Shown one piece after another: positions 1-8,010 of a stretch of 64,000 bases of DNA; the stretch's first letter is position 1; the number at the start of each line of letters is the position of its first letter. The notes below the pieces were generated by a model, which saw nothing but the letters and a program-made list of their open reading frames with translations, was not told the DNA's origin and did not search any database. This DNA comes from CAZHON01 sp964534565 (lineage in GTDB: Bacteria; Patescibacteriota; Gracilibacteria; Peribacterales; Peribacteraceae), in assembly GCA_964534565.1 (NCBI GenBank), contig CAZHON010000002.1:186001-250000 (forward strand), in the 5' to 3' direction. A program made the position numbers and the translations under genes.

Positions 1-2
1 AG

Positions 3-1580
3 GCAAACGCAGCGTTTGCAATTCTCGCCGGTCGAGAACCGAACACCAGCACATCCAGCTTCGACAACAAAGATGTCTCCACACTTCCGACTGCTGTTGC
101 AGGCGCTGTGCAGAGCATGCAGCCCGGTGAACTCAAGGCGGTTGCCGTCACAGGCAGCTCCGCTCAAATCCTCTTCCTCCGCCAAATCGTTCCAGGACAC
201 GAAGAGATGGAAGCGAGCCACATCCTTGTCGCCTACAAAGGCGCAAGCAGCGCCGAACCAACGGTGACGCGCACGAAGGAGGAGGCAAAGGCAAAGGCTG
301 ATGACCTGAAAAAGCAGCTCGATGCAGGTGCAGACTTCGTCACACTCGCTTTGCAGCAGTCCGATGGTCCTTCCCGCGCGCAGGGAGGCAAACTCGGCAA
401 GCTTGGACACGGCACAATGGTCGCTGCATTCGAACAGGCTGCCTTCGCTCTGCCAAAGGGCGGCATCAGCGCTGTGGTGGAAACGCCATTCGGCTTCCAC
501 ATCATCCGTTCCGACCAAGCTCCAGCTCAAACACCCGCATTGGCATCTGCAGCTGTCTTGAACGTCTCGGGTGCTAACGCACTCGCTCGCGCACAAGCAA
601 TGCAGACCGAGCTTGAAACCGGCAAAGTGAAGCAGCAGGAAGAAGCAGTCTCCGTTCGATTCCTCTTCTTCTCTCTTAAGCCAGCAGGCTGGAAGGACAC
701 GGCATTGGATGGCAAACACTTCCGCTCCGCATCCGTCGCTCTTGACCCAACCACAAGCCTCCCCATTGTGCACATCGTCTTCGACAGCGAAGGAGGTCGC
801 CTCTTCCAGGAACTGACGAAGAGCAACATCGGTAAGCGCATTGCGATCTTTGTGGGAGGAGAATTGGTCTCCGCTCCAACGGTCCAGGGTGAGATCTCCG
901 GTGGCTCCGCTGTCATCACAGGAAGCCGCTCATACAACGAAGCAAAGACCCTCGCTCAAGACCTCAACACCGGTGCAATCCCCGCTCCGATCTACCTCTC
1001 CGGTCAGCAAACCGTGGAACCGACTCTCGGAGCTGCTGCTTTGCACACTTCCCTGCTCGCAGGACTCCTCGGGGCAATCGTTCTCATGATCTTCCTTGTC
1101 TTGGTGTACCGCTTGCTCGGACTGGTCGCTTGCTGCTCACTCGCATCCTACGCTCTCATCTTCTTGGCACTCCTCAAGCTACCGATTGTCGGCGGTGAGT
1201 ACGTCGTCTTCACACTCGCTGGTATCGCCGGAATGATCCTCAGTATCGGTATGGCAGTCGACGCGAATGTGCTCGTCTTCGAACGTATCAAAGAGGAATT
1301 GTACCGCGGCAAGAGCCTTGCAACCGCTGTGGAACTGGGCTTCGAGCGCGCATGGCCATCTGTTCGCGACAGTAACATCTCGACCCTCATCACCTGCGCA
1401 ATCCTCTTCATGATCGGTACCTCGATCGTTCGTGGATTCGCCCTCACGCTGAGTATGGGTGTGCTTCTGTCCCTCTTCACAGGACAAGTCCTCACGCGCT
1501 TCCTCGCTCGCAAGCTTGCGAAGACATCACTGGCGCAGAACACGAAACTCTTTGTGTGGAAGGCAACGCCAAAGGCGTAA
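3..1580 (+). CDS. secD: SecD export subunit with inserted parvulin (PpiC) domain, 5' end outside window
   Basis: The frame is open back to the first bases, so the N-terminus lies upstream of the window. Counting from the first visible codon, residues about 72-170 are a parvulin-type peptidyl-prolyl isomerase (EASHILV at its start, GGKLG, FGFHII at its end). Residues about 215-325 fit the SecD extracytoplasmic head and 345-505 the SecD/SecF membrane core, with the family motif AVDANVLVFERIKEE near 418-432. SecD helps SecYEG complete protein export. Ordinary SecD has no isomerase, so this looks like an export subunit with a built-in folding catalyst. No secF is visible; a terminator follows at once. 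Confidence 0.9.
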   Translation, partial: ANAAFAILAGREPNTSTSSFDNKDVSTLPTAVAGAVQSMQPGELKAVAVTGSSAQILFLRQIVPGHEEMEASHILVAYKGASSAEPTVTRTKEEAKAKADDLKKQLDAGADFVTLALQQSDGPSRAQGGKLGKLGHGTMVAAFEQAAFALPKGGISAVVETPFGFHIIRSDQAPAQTPALASAAVLNVSGANALARAQAMQTELETGKVKQQEEAVSVRFLFFSLKPAGWKDTALDGKHFRSASVALDPTTSLPIVHIVFDSEGGRLFQELTKSNIGKRIAIFVGGELVSAPTVQGEISGGSAVITGSRSYNEAKTLAQDLNTGAIPAPIYLSGQQTVEPTLGAAALHTSLLAGLLGAIVLMIFLVLVYRLLGLVACCSLASYALIFLALLKLPIVGGEYVVFTLAGIAGMILSIGMAVDANVLVFERIKEELYRGKSLATAVELGFERAWPSVRDSNISTLITCAILFMIGTSIVRGFALTLSMGVLLSLFTGQVLTRFLARKLAKTSLAQNTKLFVWKATPKA

Positions 1581-1595
1581 TTGATTTGAATCTCA

Positions 1596-1634
1596 AAAGG
1601 CCACCCCTGCCCTTCTGCAGGAGTGGCCTTTTTG
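1596..1634. terminator. Bidirectional intrinsic terminator
   Basis: A stem of about 12 bp (GGCCACCCCTGC paired with GCAGGAGTGGCC, one mismatch) has an A-run on its left and a T-run on its right. It can therefore end both secD from the left and the convergent gene at 1641-2312 from the right. Confidence 0.85.
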
Positions 1635-1640
1635 TTTGTC

Positions 1641-2312
1641 TTAGGCGGCCACTGCGTAGCTGTCCTCGACCACGACGTCGTGTCCTTCCTCCCGAAGTTT
1701 CTCTGCAAGCCCCACCATGTCGCCTGTCGTCGTCACTTCTCGGACGTTGTCGAGACCGATGGCATCGGATGTATCACCGAATGTTTGCTGATACTCCGTG
1801 CTGTTTCCCTTCACGGTGGATTGTTCTGCTTGTGCGTCGGTCTCCACCAAATCGAACCCGTAGGTGAATGTTTCACCATCGACGGTGATCGCCTCGGCAT
1901 TCGGAGCAGCAGATTGCTGCTCATGACGCGCTTCGTGCGCAGCCAAGTCCTCTGCCGTTTGGACGTCGTAGGTTCCGTCTTCGTTCAAAGCCGTTGTGGC
2001 ATCGAGAACGGAGGAACCTTCTTGGTCCAAATTCGCATAGCCTGCAACGTTGCCCTCGAGCACATCGGTCTGTGTGTCGCCGATGGTCGCGGAGATATTG
2101 CGAGCGGTATTGAGCAATGTCGTCGCGATTTCTGCTGCAGTCATGATGTTACGCGGAGACAGTGTGGCAGAAATTTTGGAGCGCTCTTCCTCCTGAATTT
2201 CTTTTGCACGTTCTTCCATGTCCGCGGCAATGTCGTTGCCGGTTTTTCCTTTGTTCTGTTCGATGATGTGATAAGCCTCTACTGCCGGTGATTCGAGTGT
2301 TGCGTTTTGCAT
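1641..2312 (-). CDS. Hypothetical acidic protein with HExxH-like motif
   Basis: This 223-residue protein is not one I recognise. It is acidic and alanine-rich, has no signal peptide or membrane segment, and carries HEARH at residues 126-130 inside DLAAHEARHEQQ. That matches the zinc-metallopeptidase pattern HExxH and resembles the HELAHxxQQ motif of some putative zincins. No third zinc ligand can be assigned. It converges on secD and shares its terminator. The six bases GGCGCC separate a weak -10 like GACTCT from the ATG. Catalytic function is unproven. Confidence 0.6.
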   Translation of the reverse strand: MQNATLESPAVEAYHIIEQNKGKTGNDIAADMEERAKEIQEEERSKISATLSPRNIMTAAEIATTLLNTARNISATIGDTQTDVLEGNVAGYANLDQEGSSVLDATTALNEDGTYDVQTAEDLAAHEARHEQQSAAPNAEAITVDGETFTYGFDLVETDAQAEQSTVKGNSTEYQQTFGDTSDAIGLDNVREVTTTGDMVGLAEKLREEGHDVVVEDSYAVAA

Positions 2313-2462
2313 GGCGCCAGAGTCTGCTCCTCAAAAAAGATTAACAACGCTACAAGGTTTTGAAGGTGCTATGTTGCAGTATTTTGTTTCTATGAAGCCA
2401 CGGAGAATAGGTGTCGAAGTTGGCACTCGCCTCGGAACACGGTTTCCATTAAGGTGCTGCCT

Positions 2463-3119
2463 ATGTTCGGCATTAAAAAGTTTGACCTCTTGGTCAGCCT
2501 CTACATCTTCTGCATCGTCACATCGGAATTGATGGGCGCCAAGACCGTGCCTCTCGCGGACTTCGGATTCATTCGATTCAACGCGACCGTCGCACTGATC
2601 GCGATGCCGCTGATCTACACGATCAACGATGTGATTACAGAAGTGTATGGAAAGGAGCGCACGCGCAGCATCATTCGTGCGGGACTGTTCGTCGTGGCGC
2701 TGACACTTGGGTACGCCGCACTGGCAACATTCCTGCCTCCTTCGACTCGATTCGCCCCAACCGAAACTGCCTACGACACCATCTTCCATCAGTCGATCCG
2801 CATTTCCTTCGCAAGCCTTCTTGCGTTTGCCATCTCTGAATTCACCGACCTCTTCATCTTCGTCCGCATTCGAAAAATGATGAACGGGAGGGCGTTGTGG
2901 CTGCGCAACAACGTGAGTAACTGGGCATCTCAGTTGTTTGATACGGCTGTCTTCATGACGCTCGCGTTCTGGAGCTTCGATCAATCTCCTGCTGCAAACG
3001 GCAGCTTCATCTTCTCCATTGCCCTCCCCTACTGGCTCCTTCGCTGCGCCATTTCCATTCTCGAAACACCGTTCGTGTACTGGGGAGTCAGGTGGTTGAA
3101 GAACGAGAAGGCCAACTAA
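2463..3119 (+). CDS. yhhQ: Queuosine precursor transporter (YhhQ/VUT family)
   Basis: The product of about 218 residues is a polytopic inner-membrane protein with about six hydrophobic segments. It carries family signatures such as SELMGAKT near the start, YTINDVITEVYGKERTR, and the conserved RNNVSNWASQLFDT region. The family imports queuosine precursors for tRNA modification. I prefer ATG 2463, preceded by AAGGTG six bases upstream, over GTG 2454. No preQ1 riboswitch is recognisable in the 150 bases upstream. The gene converges on folA and the two stop codons interlock in a 4-bp overlap. Confidence 0.88.
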   Translation: MFGIKKFDLLVSLYIFCIVTSELMGAKTVPLADFGFIRFNATVALIAMPLIYTINDVITEVYGKERTRSIIRAGLFVVALTLGYAALATFLPPSTRFAPTETAYDTIFHQSIRISFASLLAFAISEFTDLFIFVRIRKMMNGRALWLRNNVSNWASQLFDTAVFMTLAFWSFDQSPAANGSFIFSIALPYWLLRCAISILETPFVYWGVRWLKNEKAN

Positions 3120-3610
3120 GCGCGTTCCCAGATTTCCATCGTGAAGGAGAACGCATGTTTTTCGTCGATCGCATGTTCGACGGAACTCACTTTCTTCCAC
3201 TGTGACCAATCCACAGCTGGCATCACGGTATCGCCATCTTCGATCGTCGTGTGCACCCTTGTGAAATAAAGCCTCTGTACGAGCGGCAGAGCAAGTTCAT
3301 AGATCTTTGCGCCTCCAATCACAAACGCCTCGTCTACGCCGTCTTTTTGGGCCATTGCGACCGCTTCCTCGATCGATCCGACCGTGTCGCAGCCTTCTGC
3401 TTTGAATGTTGGGTCGTGACTGACAATGATGTTATGCCGCTTGGGCATAGGGCGACCGATCGAGTCATAGGTCTTTCGACCCATGATCACGGGTTTCCCC
3501 GTCGTCGTCTTTCGAAAGTACTGCAACTCGTCAGGCAGATCCCACGGGAGCCAGTTCTTGCGGCCGATCACGTCGTTTTCCGACGCTGCAACGATTGCGG
3601 AGAGAATCAT
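3116..3610 (-). CDS. folA: Dihydrofolate reductase
   Basis: This 164-residue protein is full length for bacterial DHFR. It shows the substrate-site segment LPWDLPDELQYF with the conserved acidic residue, the NADPH-binding segment VIMGRKTYDSIGRP, and FVIGGAKIYELAL. It reduces dihydrofolate to tetrahydrofolate, which the nearby thyA oxidises again during dTMP synthesis. Its ATG overlaps the stop of the upstream SLH-domain gene by 4 bp (ATGA), so translation is probably coupled to that exported protein, an unexpected partner. Confidence 0.95.
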   Translation of the reverse strand: MILSAIVAASENDVIGRKNWLPWDLPDELQYFRKTTTGKPVIMGRKTYDSIGRPMPKRHNIIVSHDPTFKAEGCDTVGSIEEAVAMAQKDGVDEAFVIGGAKIYELALPLVQRLYFTRVHTTIEDGDTVMPAVDWSQWKKVSSVEHAIDEKHAFSFTMEIWERA

Positions 3611-5184
3611 GGGGCAACAACGTATTGAACGCTCTTCACGGTCGGGAATTGTTTCAGGTTTGCTGAGATAGAACGTTGAGCGGAAATGGAATAACGCTGA
3701 GAAAGATCACTGTATTGCTCCTCTTTAAAAATATCTTTGAAGGTATGAGCAAGTTTGACTGTAGCAACTCCGTTAGCGATGGTAAGACCTTTATATTCAT
3801 TTCCAATAGCAGATACTCCTGCACAAGCTCGAAGGTCTCCTGACCTAAAAAGCGAACGAAGTGTCGCATCTGCAACGGAAGAAGTCTTTGGAACAGTGCG
3901 AGTCACCTTGAGAGTCGGTGCGTCTGCTTCTGGAGAATTATACGGAACATCTTCTGAGCAAATCAGAACAGAAACTTCCATTGTGGGAGCGATTTGAGGC
4001 GCAGCAAGGACGTTGAAACGAATCGAATTGAGAATGCGTTGGAAAATCTCATCCTGTTGCGTACTGGATAACATCGTCTCAGACATATTGTTGCAGTCAT
4101 ATGTTCTGGCGATGACCAACGATCGTGTCGCATCCATAGGCACAAATACATATTTCATCTCTTCGCATTCTATCCCCTCCCAAAATGCGCGAGAGGTCCT
4201 GCCATCAACAACAACAGGCGGCTCCTCATCTCTCCATGCCATTCCAAGGGCAAGATACTCAACAGGTCGATCGATAATTCCTACAGAAACCTCGGGCATG
4301 CTGACAGACGGACGACAATATCCACTAATCCCCGCCATTCCATTACATCCCTCCTGGTCTTCGTCCGGTCGTACATAACTGAGATCCAAGGAAGGAATGG
4401 TGGACCATTGATCATCAGAAAAAATATCCGGGAAAATCAACGTGCCATCCTTTGCACTGAACATAGAACCTGGAAAACTGAATGAGACATGAGGCAAAAG
4501 CGTGGACACCTCATCACTCGATACCGCGTCTCCATCAGGAAGTGATCCAAACCAATCCATCGATGTTTTTCCGGTCTCAAGACGATAGATCATCTCCGCC
4601 ATTTCCCCACGTGTCAGCGAACTTGTGTATCCATACACTGTTGGTGGTACCGCATGCTTCATCAGCAACGCATAGGAATAGGGCGCATACCAACGTGGAT
4701 CTCCTTGCTCGGTTTTTCCGAGAGGCAAACCATACGTATTTGCAGTAATCTTTGCCGCCTCAGCATAATTGATCGCTTTGCCGGGACCAAACGTACCATC
4801 GGAATACCCGCTCACAACTCCGCGCTGTTTTGCGATGCACACATACGGAGCGAACCAATCACTGCGTGAGACATCACTGAAGATGATATTTTTTTGAGAC
4901 ACACATGTGGCGCGTTCCTCTGCGGTCGACTTCGTTGCCATCAAGATCTTCGTAAATTCAGCACGATTGATTGTATCTTCAGGACGGTACGTTCCGTCAG
5001 AATATCCCTCCACGATCTTCGTATCTTTGAGGTACTTGATTGCAGGGTATGAAGAATTGCATCCATGGACATCGGAGAACCCAAGATCCCATCCCGCTGC
5101 ATTGCAACCCGTTGTCGCTGACGCGGGAATGACAAAGACGGAAAAGAAACTTACAGCCAGAACAGACTTGGAGAGAGTGCGCAT
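3607..5184 (-). CDS. Secreted SLH-domain protein with C-terminal GerMN-like domain
   Basis: This 525-residue protein starts with a signal peptide (residues 1-23, ending PASA). Three S-layer homology repeats follow, at about 34-80, 98-155 and 160-205, marked by GYSDGTYRPEDTINRAEF and GYSDGTFGPGKAINYAEA. The middle is unassigned. Residues about 410-525 (LKVTRTVPKTSS, then YKGLTIANGVATVKL) resemble the GerMN domain of spore and cell-wall lipoproteins. It is probably anchored to the cell envelope through the SLH repeats. It is the first gene of a two-gene unit with folA. Confidence 0.85.
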   Translation of the reverse strand: MRTLSKSVLAVSFFSVFVIPASATTGCNAAGWDLGFSDVHGCNSSYPAIKYLKDTKIVEGYSDGTYRPEDTINRAEFTKILMATKSTAEERATCVSQKNIIFSDVSRSDWFAPYVCIAKQRGVVSGYSDGTFGPGKAINYAEAAKITANTYGLPLGKTEQGDPRWYAPYSYALLMKHAVPPTVYGYTSSLTRGEMAEMIYRLETGKTSMDWFGSLPDGDAVSSDEVSTLLPHVSFSFPGSMFSAKDGTLIFPDIFSDDQWSTIPSLDLSYVRPDEDQEGCNGMAGISGYCRPSVSMPEVSVGIIDRPVEYLALGMAWRDEEPPVVVDGRTSRAFWEGIECEEMKYVFVPMDATRSLVIARTYDCNNMSETMLSSTQQDEIFQRILNSIRFNVLAAPQIAPTMEVSVLICSEDVPYNSPEADAPTLKVTRTVPKTSSVADATLRSLFRSGDLRACAGVSAIGNEYKGLTIANGVATVKLAHTFKDIFKEEQYSDLSQRYSISAQRSISANLKQFPTVKSVQYVVAP

Positions 5185-5190
5185 AGCCCG

Positions 5191-5196
5191 ACTCTA
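5191..5196 (-). promoter_or_regulatory. -10 element of the SLH/folA unit
   Basis: TAGAGT on the minus strand ends six bases before the ATG at 5184, which would make the transcript leaderless. Confidence 0.55.
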
Positions 5197-5211
5197 CCAT
5201 TGAACATCTCT

Positions 5212-5820
5212 TTAGCCGAGCCTCGCGCCCTTCACCGCAAAGATGTAGAACACAAAGAATCCAGCGAGTGAAAGCGCAATGATGCCCCCAAGCGTTTGTG
5301 CCGGACCAGATTTTGGCAACGGCGCACCATTATGAAGGTGCTCCGACCCTTCGGGAGCTTCTCCTGCGGCAGGATGATCGGGGTCGATGTGCTCCTCAAT
5401 GGAGCCTCCGGTCGCCTTGGAACTTTGGTCCACAGACATCTTCGACTTTGGAAGAAGAGTGATCGCAATGGAGCCACATGCCTTGGGCGCACAGTACAAA
5501 CTTCCCTGACCTGTTTTGCCATCGAGAGGAATGACGAATGTTGCTCGTCCTCCCGGTTTAATCAGCTGCGTGCAATTTCCGTTACAAATTCCTGGCGTCG
5601 ATGGAGACACATACTCCGATGTATCCGTGGCATTGGTCACCGTGACCGTTCCCCCAAGCTCCACACTGATCGATGCCGGACTGGTGGTAAACGAGCCCCC
5701 GTCTTTCGACTGAATCGTGAACGATGCGGAAGTGAAACTGCGAGCGGTTGCAAGCTGCAACGGCAGGAATGCAAACATGCAGGAGAGCAGAAGGGCGCGA
5801 GACGAACGAAGTGTGATCAT
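5212..5820 (-). CDS. Secreted, C-terminally anchored protein with LPKSG motif
   Basis: This 202-residue protein has a signal peptide (residues 1-26) and a beta-rich middle containing a CNGNC pair (about 78-82) and CAPKAC (about 108-113). An acidic, histidine-containing linker follows. It ends with LPKSG at 168-172, a hydrophobic helix, and the basic tail KGARLG. That tail looks like a sortase sorting signal (LPxTG type), although it could simply be a membrane anchor. The beta domain is cupredoxin-like in pattern, but I cannot see a full copper ligand set. Confidence 0.7.
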   Translation of the reverse strand: MITLRSSRALLLSCMFAFLPLQLATARSFTSASFTIQSKDGGSFTTSPASISVELGGTVTVTNATDTSEYVSPSTPGICNGNCTQLIKPGGRATFVIPLDGKTGQGSLYCAPKACGSIAITLLPKSKMSVDQSSKATGGSIEEHIDPDHPAAGEAPEGSEHLHNGAPLPKSGPAQTLGGIIALSLAGFFVFYIFAVKGARLG

Positions 5821-5830
5821 ACGGTCGGCA

Positions 5831-5836
5831 AGTGTA
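5831..5836 (-). promoter_or_regulatory. -10 element for the LPKSG protein
   Basis: TACACT on the minus strand lies ten bases before the ATG at 5820, so the leader would be only a few bases. Confidence 0.4.
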
Positions 5837-5887
5837 GACAGTGCACGACAAAAGGACGATTGACGTCGGTGCGCTTATGGCAATCGC

Positions 5888-6799
5888 TTACACTGCAATC
5901 GGCGCCTTGATGGCGGGATGTGGGTCATAGCCCTCGATCGCAATGTCGTCGTACGTGAAGGCAAACAGATCTTTCACGGCAGGATTCAGCTTCAGTGTGG
6001 GCAATGACCGTGGCTCACGAGAGAGTTGTTCGTTCGCTTGGTCGATGTGATTTTTGTAGAGGTGCGCATCGCCCAGCGTGTGCACGAAGTCCCCCACACC
6101 CAGTCCCAACACCTGCGCCATCATGTGTGTGAGCAAACTGTAACTTGCGATGTTGAAGGGAACGCCCAAGAAAATATCGGCACTGCGTTGATAGAGTTGG
6201 CAGCTCAATTTTCCGTCAGCAACGTAAAATTGGAACAAGCAGTGGCAGGGCGGCAGTGCCATATGCGCAATCTCGCCTGGGTTCCACGCGCAGACAATGT
6301 GACGACGGGAATCGGGGTTCTTCGCAAGACTCTGCAACAGATCACTGATTTGGTCGTGCGTTTTGCCATCGCTCCCCTCCCACCTGCGCCACTGCTTTCC
6401 GTATACGGGACCCAGCTCTCCCCATTTCTCCGCAAACGTCGCATCATTCTTGATGTTCTCGACATATCGCTGCATCTCTGCGGACCATTCCTCACTGTAC
6501 ATGGGGAATTTGTCCGCGAGGTTATTGGCAATGAGGTAGCGCTGGAATGGCCACTCATTCCAAATCTTCACATCGTTGTCGACCAAGTACTTGATGTTCG
6601 TGGACCCTTTGAGGAACCAAATGAGCTCATGCACGATCGCTTTTGTTGCGAGCTTCTTTGTGGTCACCATCGGGAACCCTTCATTCAAATCGAAACGCAT
6701 TTGGTAGCCAAACACCGATCGTGTTCCGGTACCCGTGCGATCACTTTTTTCTGCCCCCTGTTCGAGCACATGCCGGAGGAGATCGAGATACTGTTTCAT
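5888..6799 (-). CDS. thyA: Thymidylate synthase
   Basis: The product of 303 residues is of the longer, Lactobacillus-like class (E. coli ThyA has 264), with the extra residues between the folate-binding N-terminus and VYGKQWRRWEG. The catalytic cysteine is in LPPCHCLFQFYV, and the dUMP-binding segment LYQRSADIFLGVPFNIASY is present. It methylates dUMP to dTMP using methylene-tetrahydrofolate, and folA nearby regenerates the cofactor. I chose ATG 6799 because MKQYLDLL matches the family start and a TACCAT hexamer lies seven bases upstream. Confidence 0.96.
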   Translation of the reverse strand: MKQYLDLLRHVLEQGAEKSDRTGTGTRSVFGYQMRFDLNEGFPMVTTKKLATKAIVHELIWFLKGSTNIKYLVDNDVKIWNEWPFQRYLIANNLADKFPMYSEEWSAEMQRYVENIKNDATFAEKWGELGPVYGKQWRRWEGSDGKTHDQISDLLQSLAKNPDSRRHIVCAWNPGEIAHMALPPCHCLFQFYVADGKLSCQLYQRSADIFLGVPFNIASYSLLTHMMAQVLGLGVGDFVHTLGDAHLYKNHIDQANEQLSREPRSLPTLKLNPAVKDLFAFTYDDIAIEGYDPHPAIKAPIAV

Positions 6800-6806
6800 G
6801 GGCTCT

Positions 6807-6812
6807 ATGGTA
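6807..6812 (-). promoter_or_regulatory. -10 element of thyA
   Basis: TACCAT on the minus strand ends seven bases before the thyA ATG, placing the transcript start at or next to the start codon. Confidence 0.5.
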
Positions 6813-6824
6813 TCACCTTCGCGC

Positions 6825-6861
6825 AAAAAAAACGCCCAGTCGATCAAAGATCAACTGGGCG
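6825..6861 (-). terminator. Intrinsic terminator after the HD-domain gene
   Basis: On the minus strand CGCCCAGT pairs with ACTGGGCG, extended by an inner GATC/GATC pair, and is followed by a run of T. It sits between the HD-domain gene and thyA. Confidence 0.9.
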
Positions 6862-6892
6862 TATACGAAACGAATATCAAACGGATGGGGTC

Positions 6893-7849
6893 CTAGCCCT
6901 TGGGGATCGTGAATCCCATTTCTTGTGCCAGGAGCCAGAAGGAAAGCGTTTCACGTCGTGCTACGGCCGCCTCATTCGCGGCAATCGCGTCGTTATAGCA
7001 GCAAAACAGATTACGAATGCGATTCTTGGTGTAGGCATCAAAGGTAGTACCAAGTTCGCCTTCGAGCGAGAGTTGCCGTCCACGCACGAACTGCGTTTGG
7101 GCCTTGCACCAAGAGAGCATCCGAGCACGAAAGCCATCTTGTTTCTCGGTCGTTGGCATTACGCGTTCCACTTCTTGGATTGCTTCCTTGTCTCCTTTCC
7201 AAAAAGTTTTGAGACTGTTCCAAACAGTCCGCTTCGCAATCACGCTTTGGCATGCCTGAGATACATTGCGCATCATGCGTGCGACATCCAGCTGCTCCTC
7301 GCGGAACAGCTGATCGCATTCCCCGACCGATACTGCCCCTTCCATACCGGAAAGACCGAGATCAGCCAGGGCAACGCATCGAACAATCGGGTGACTGTCC
7401 GGCCGAAGATTCGGCTGACGAACCGTGCTGCGATCTGCATCCCACGCAGGAACCGTGGCCCGTATGGCCTCAGTGACCAGGGCATAGGCCTGGTCGTCGT
7501 ATCCTCCGTGGTCATACATCCAGTGCACCGCCTCGACTGCCGAGGCTTCTTCATTCTTTCCGATCAATCGCCGACGCATCACTGCGCCGTCAGGCCGAGG
7601 ATTTTCCTCCCATTCCTGTACGACGTCGTGGAACGATGCCGCAATCGCAACGAGCTCGACATCCTTTTCGGGCAGGCCGATGGCATGCGCCAAAGTGAGT
7701 GCGCGTCGCAGAACGCCGGCGGTGTGGCTGATGCCGTGAAACGCGAGCTGATCATCGGGAGCAACAGAGTCCCCGAAGCGCTTTTGAATCATCAGCATTG
7801 CAGTATGAGCCGCGTTACTTGCAGGACCGACTTGTAGAACCATATTCAT
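6893..7849 (-). CDS. HD-domain phosphohydrolase-like protein
   Basis: The 318-residue product has the HD metal-site pattern: H38 and H42 (FHGISHTAG), H74-D75 (SFHDVVQEW) and a distal D163 (ALADLG). Such proteins hydrolyse phosphate esters of nucleotides or related substrates; the substrate here is unknown. I chose ATG 7849 because GGAGAG lies six bases upstream, making this one of the few genes in the window with a clear Shine-Dalgarno sequence. A palindromic operator lies about 150 bases upstream, at the end of the regulator gene, which suggests control by that regulator. Confidence 0.75.
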   Translation of the reverse strand: MNMVLQVGPASNAAHTAMLMIQKRFGDSVAPDDQLAFHGISHTAGVLRRALTLAHAIGLPEKDVELVAIAASFHDVVQEWEENPRPDGAVMRRRLIGKNEEASAVEAVHWMYDHGGYDDQAYALVTEAIRATVPAWDADRSTVRQPNLRPDSHPIVRCVALADLGLSGMEGAVSVGECDQLFREEQLDVARMMRNVSQACQSVIAKRTVWNSLKTFWKGDKEAIQEVERVMPTTEKQDGFRARMLSWCKAQTQFVRGRQLSLEGELGTTFDAYTKNRIRNLFCCYNDAIAANEAAVARRETLSFWLLAQEMGFTIPKG

Positions 7850-7995
7850 AAGAACTCTCCTTCGCCGATAGTGACAATGAACCGTTTCGTCTAGGCCGCT
7901 CCGAAGTGGAGTGACGCACCTATTACGACACGGTCCAGGCACTGTGATAATGAAATATTGGCTTAAATAAGACAAAATGAACACTCGATGAGTAT

Positions 7996-8010
7996 TAACA
8001 TACTATGTTA
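7996..8010. promoter_or_regulatory. Palindromic operator TAACATA-C-TATGTTA upstream of the HD gene
   Basis: This is a perfect 7-bp inverted repeat with a 1-base centre. It overlaps the stop codon of the winged-helix gene and is upstream of the HD gene, probably at its promoter. A close copy covers the winged-helix gene's own promoter. Confidence 0.65.

Noticed and set aside
2313..2462. A possible preQ1 riboswitch before the queuosine-precursor transporter
   Set aside because: I looked for the short C-rich stem and A-rich tail of preQ1 aptamers and saw neither.
6026..7837. A 603-codon open frame on the plus strand
   Set aside because: It runs antisense through thyA and the HD-domain gene, has no family features, and its translation has the biased composition of a shadow frame.
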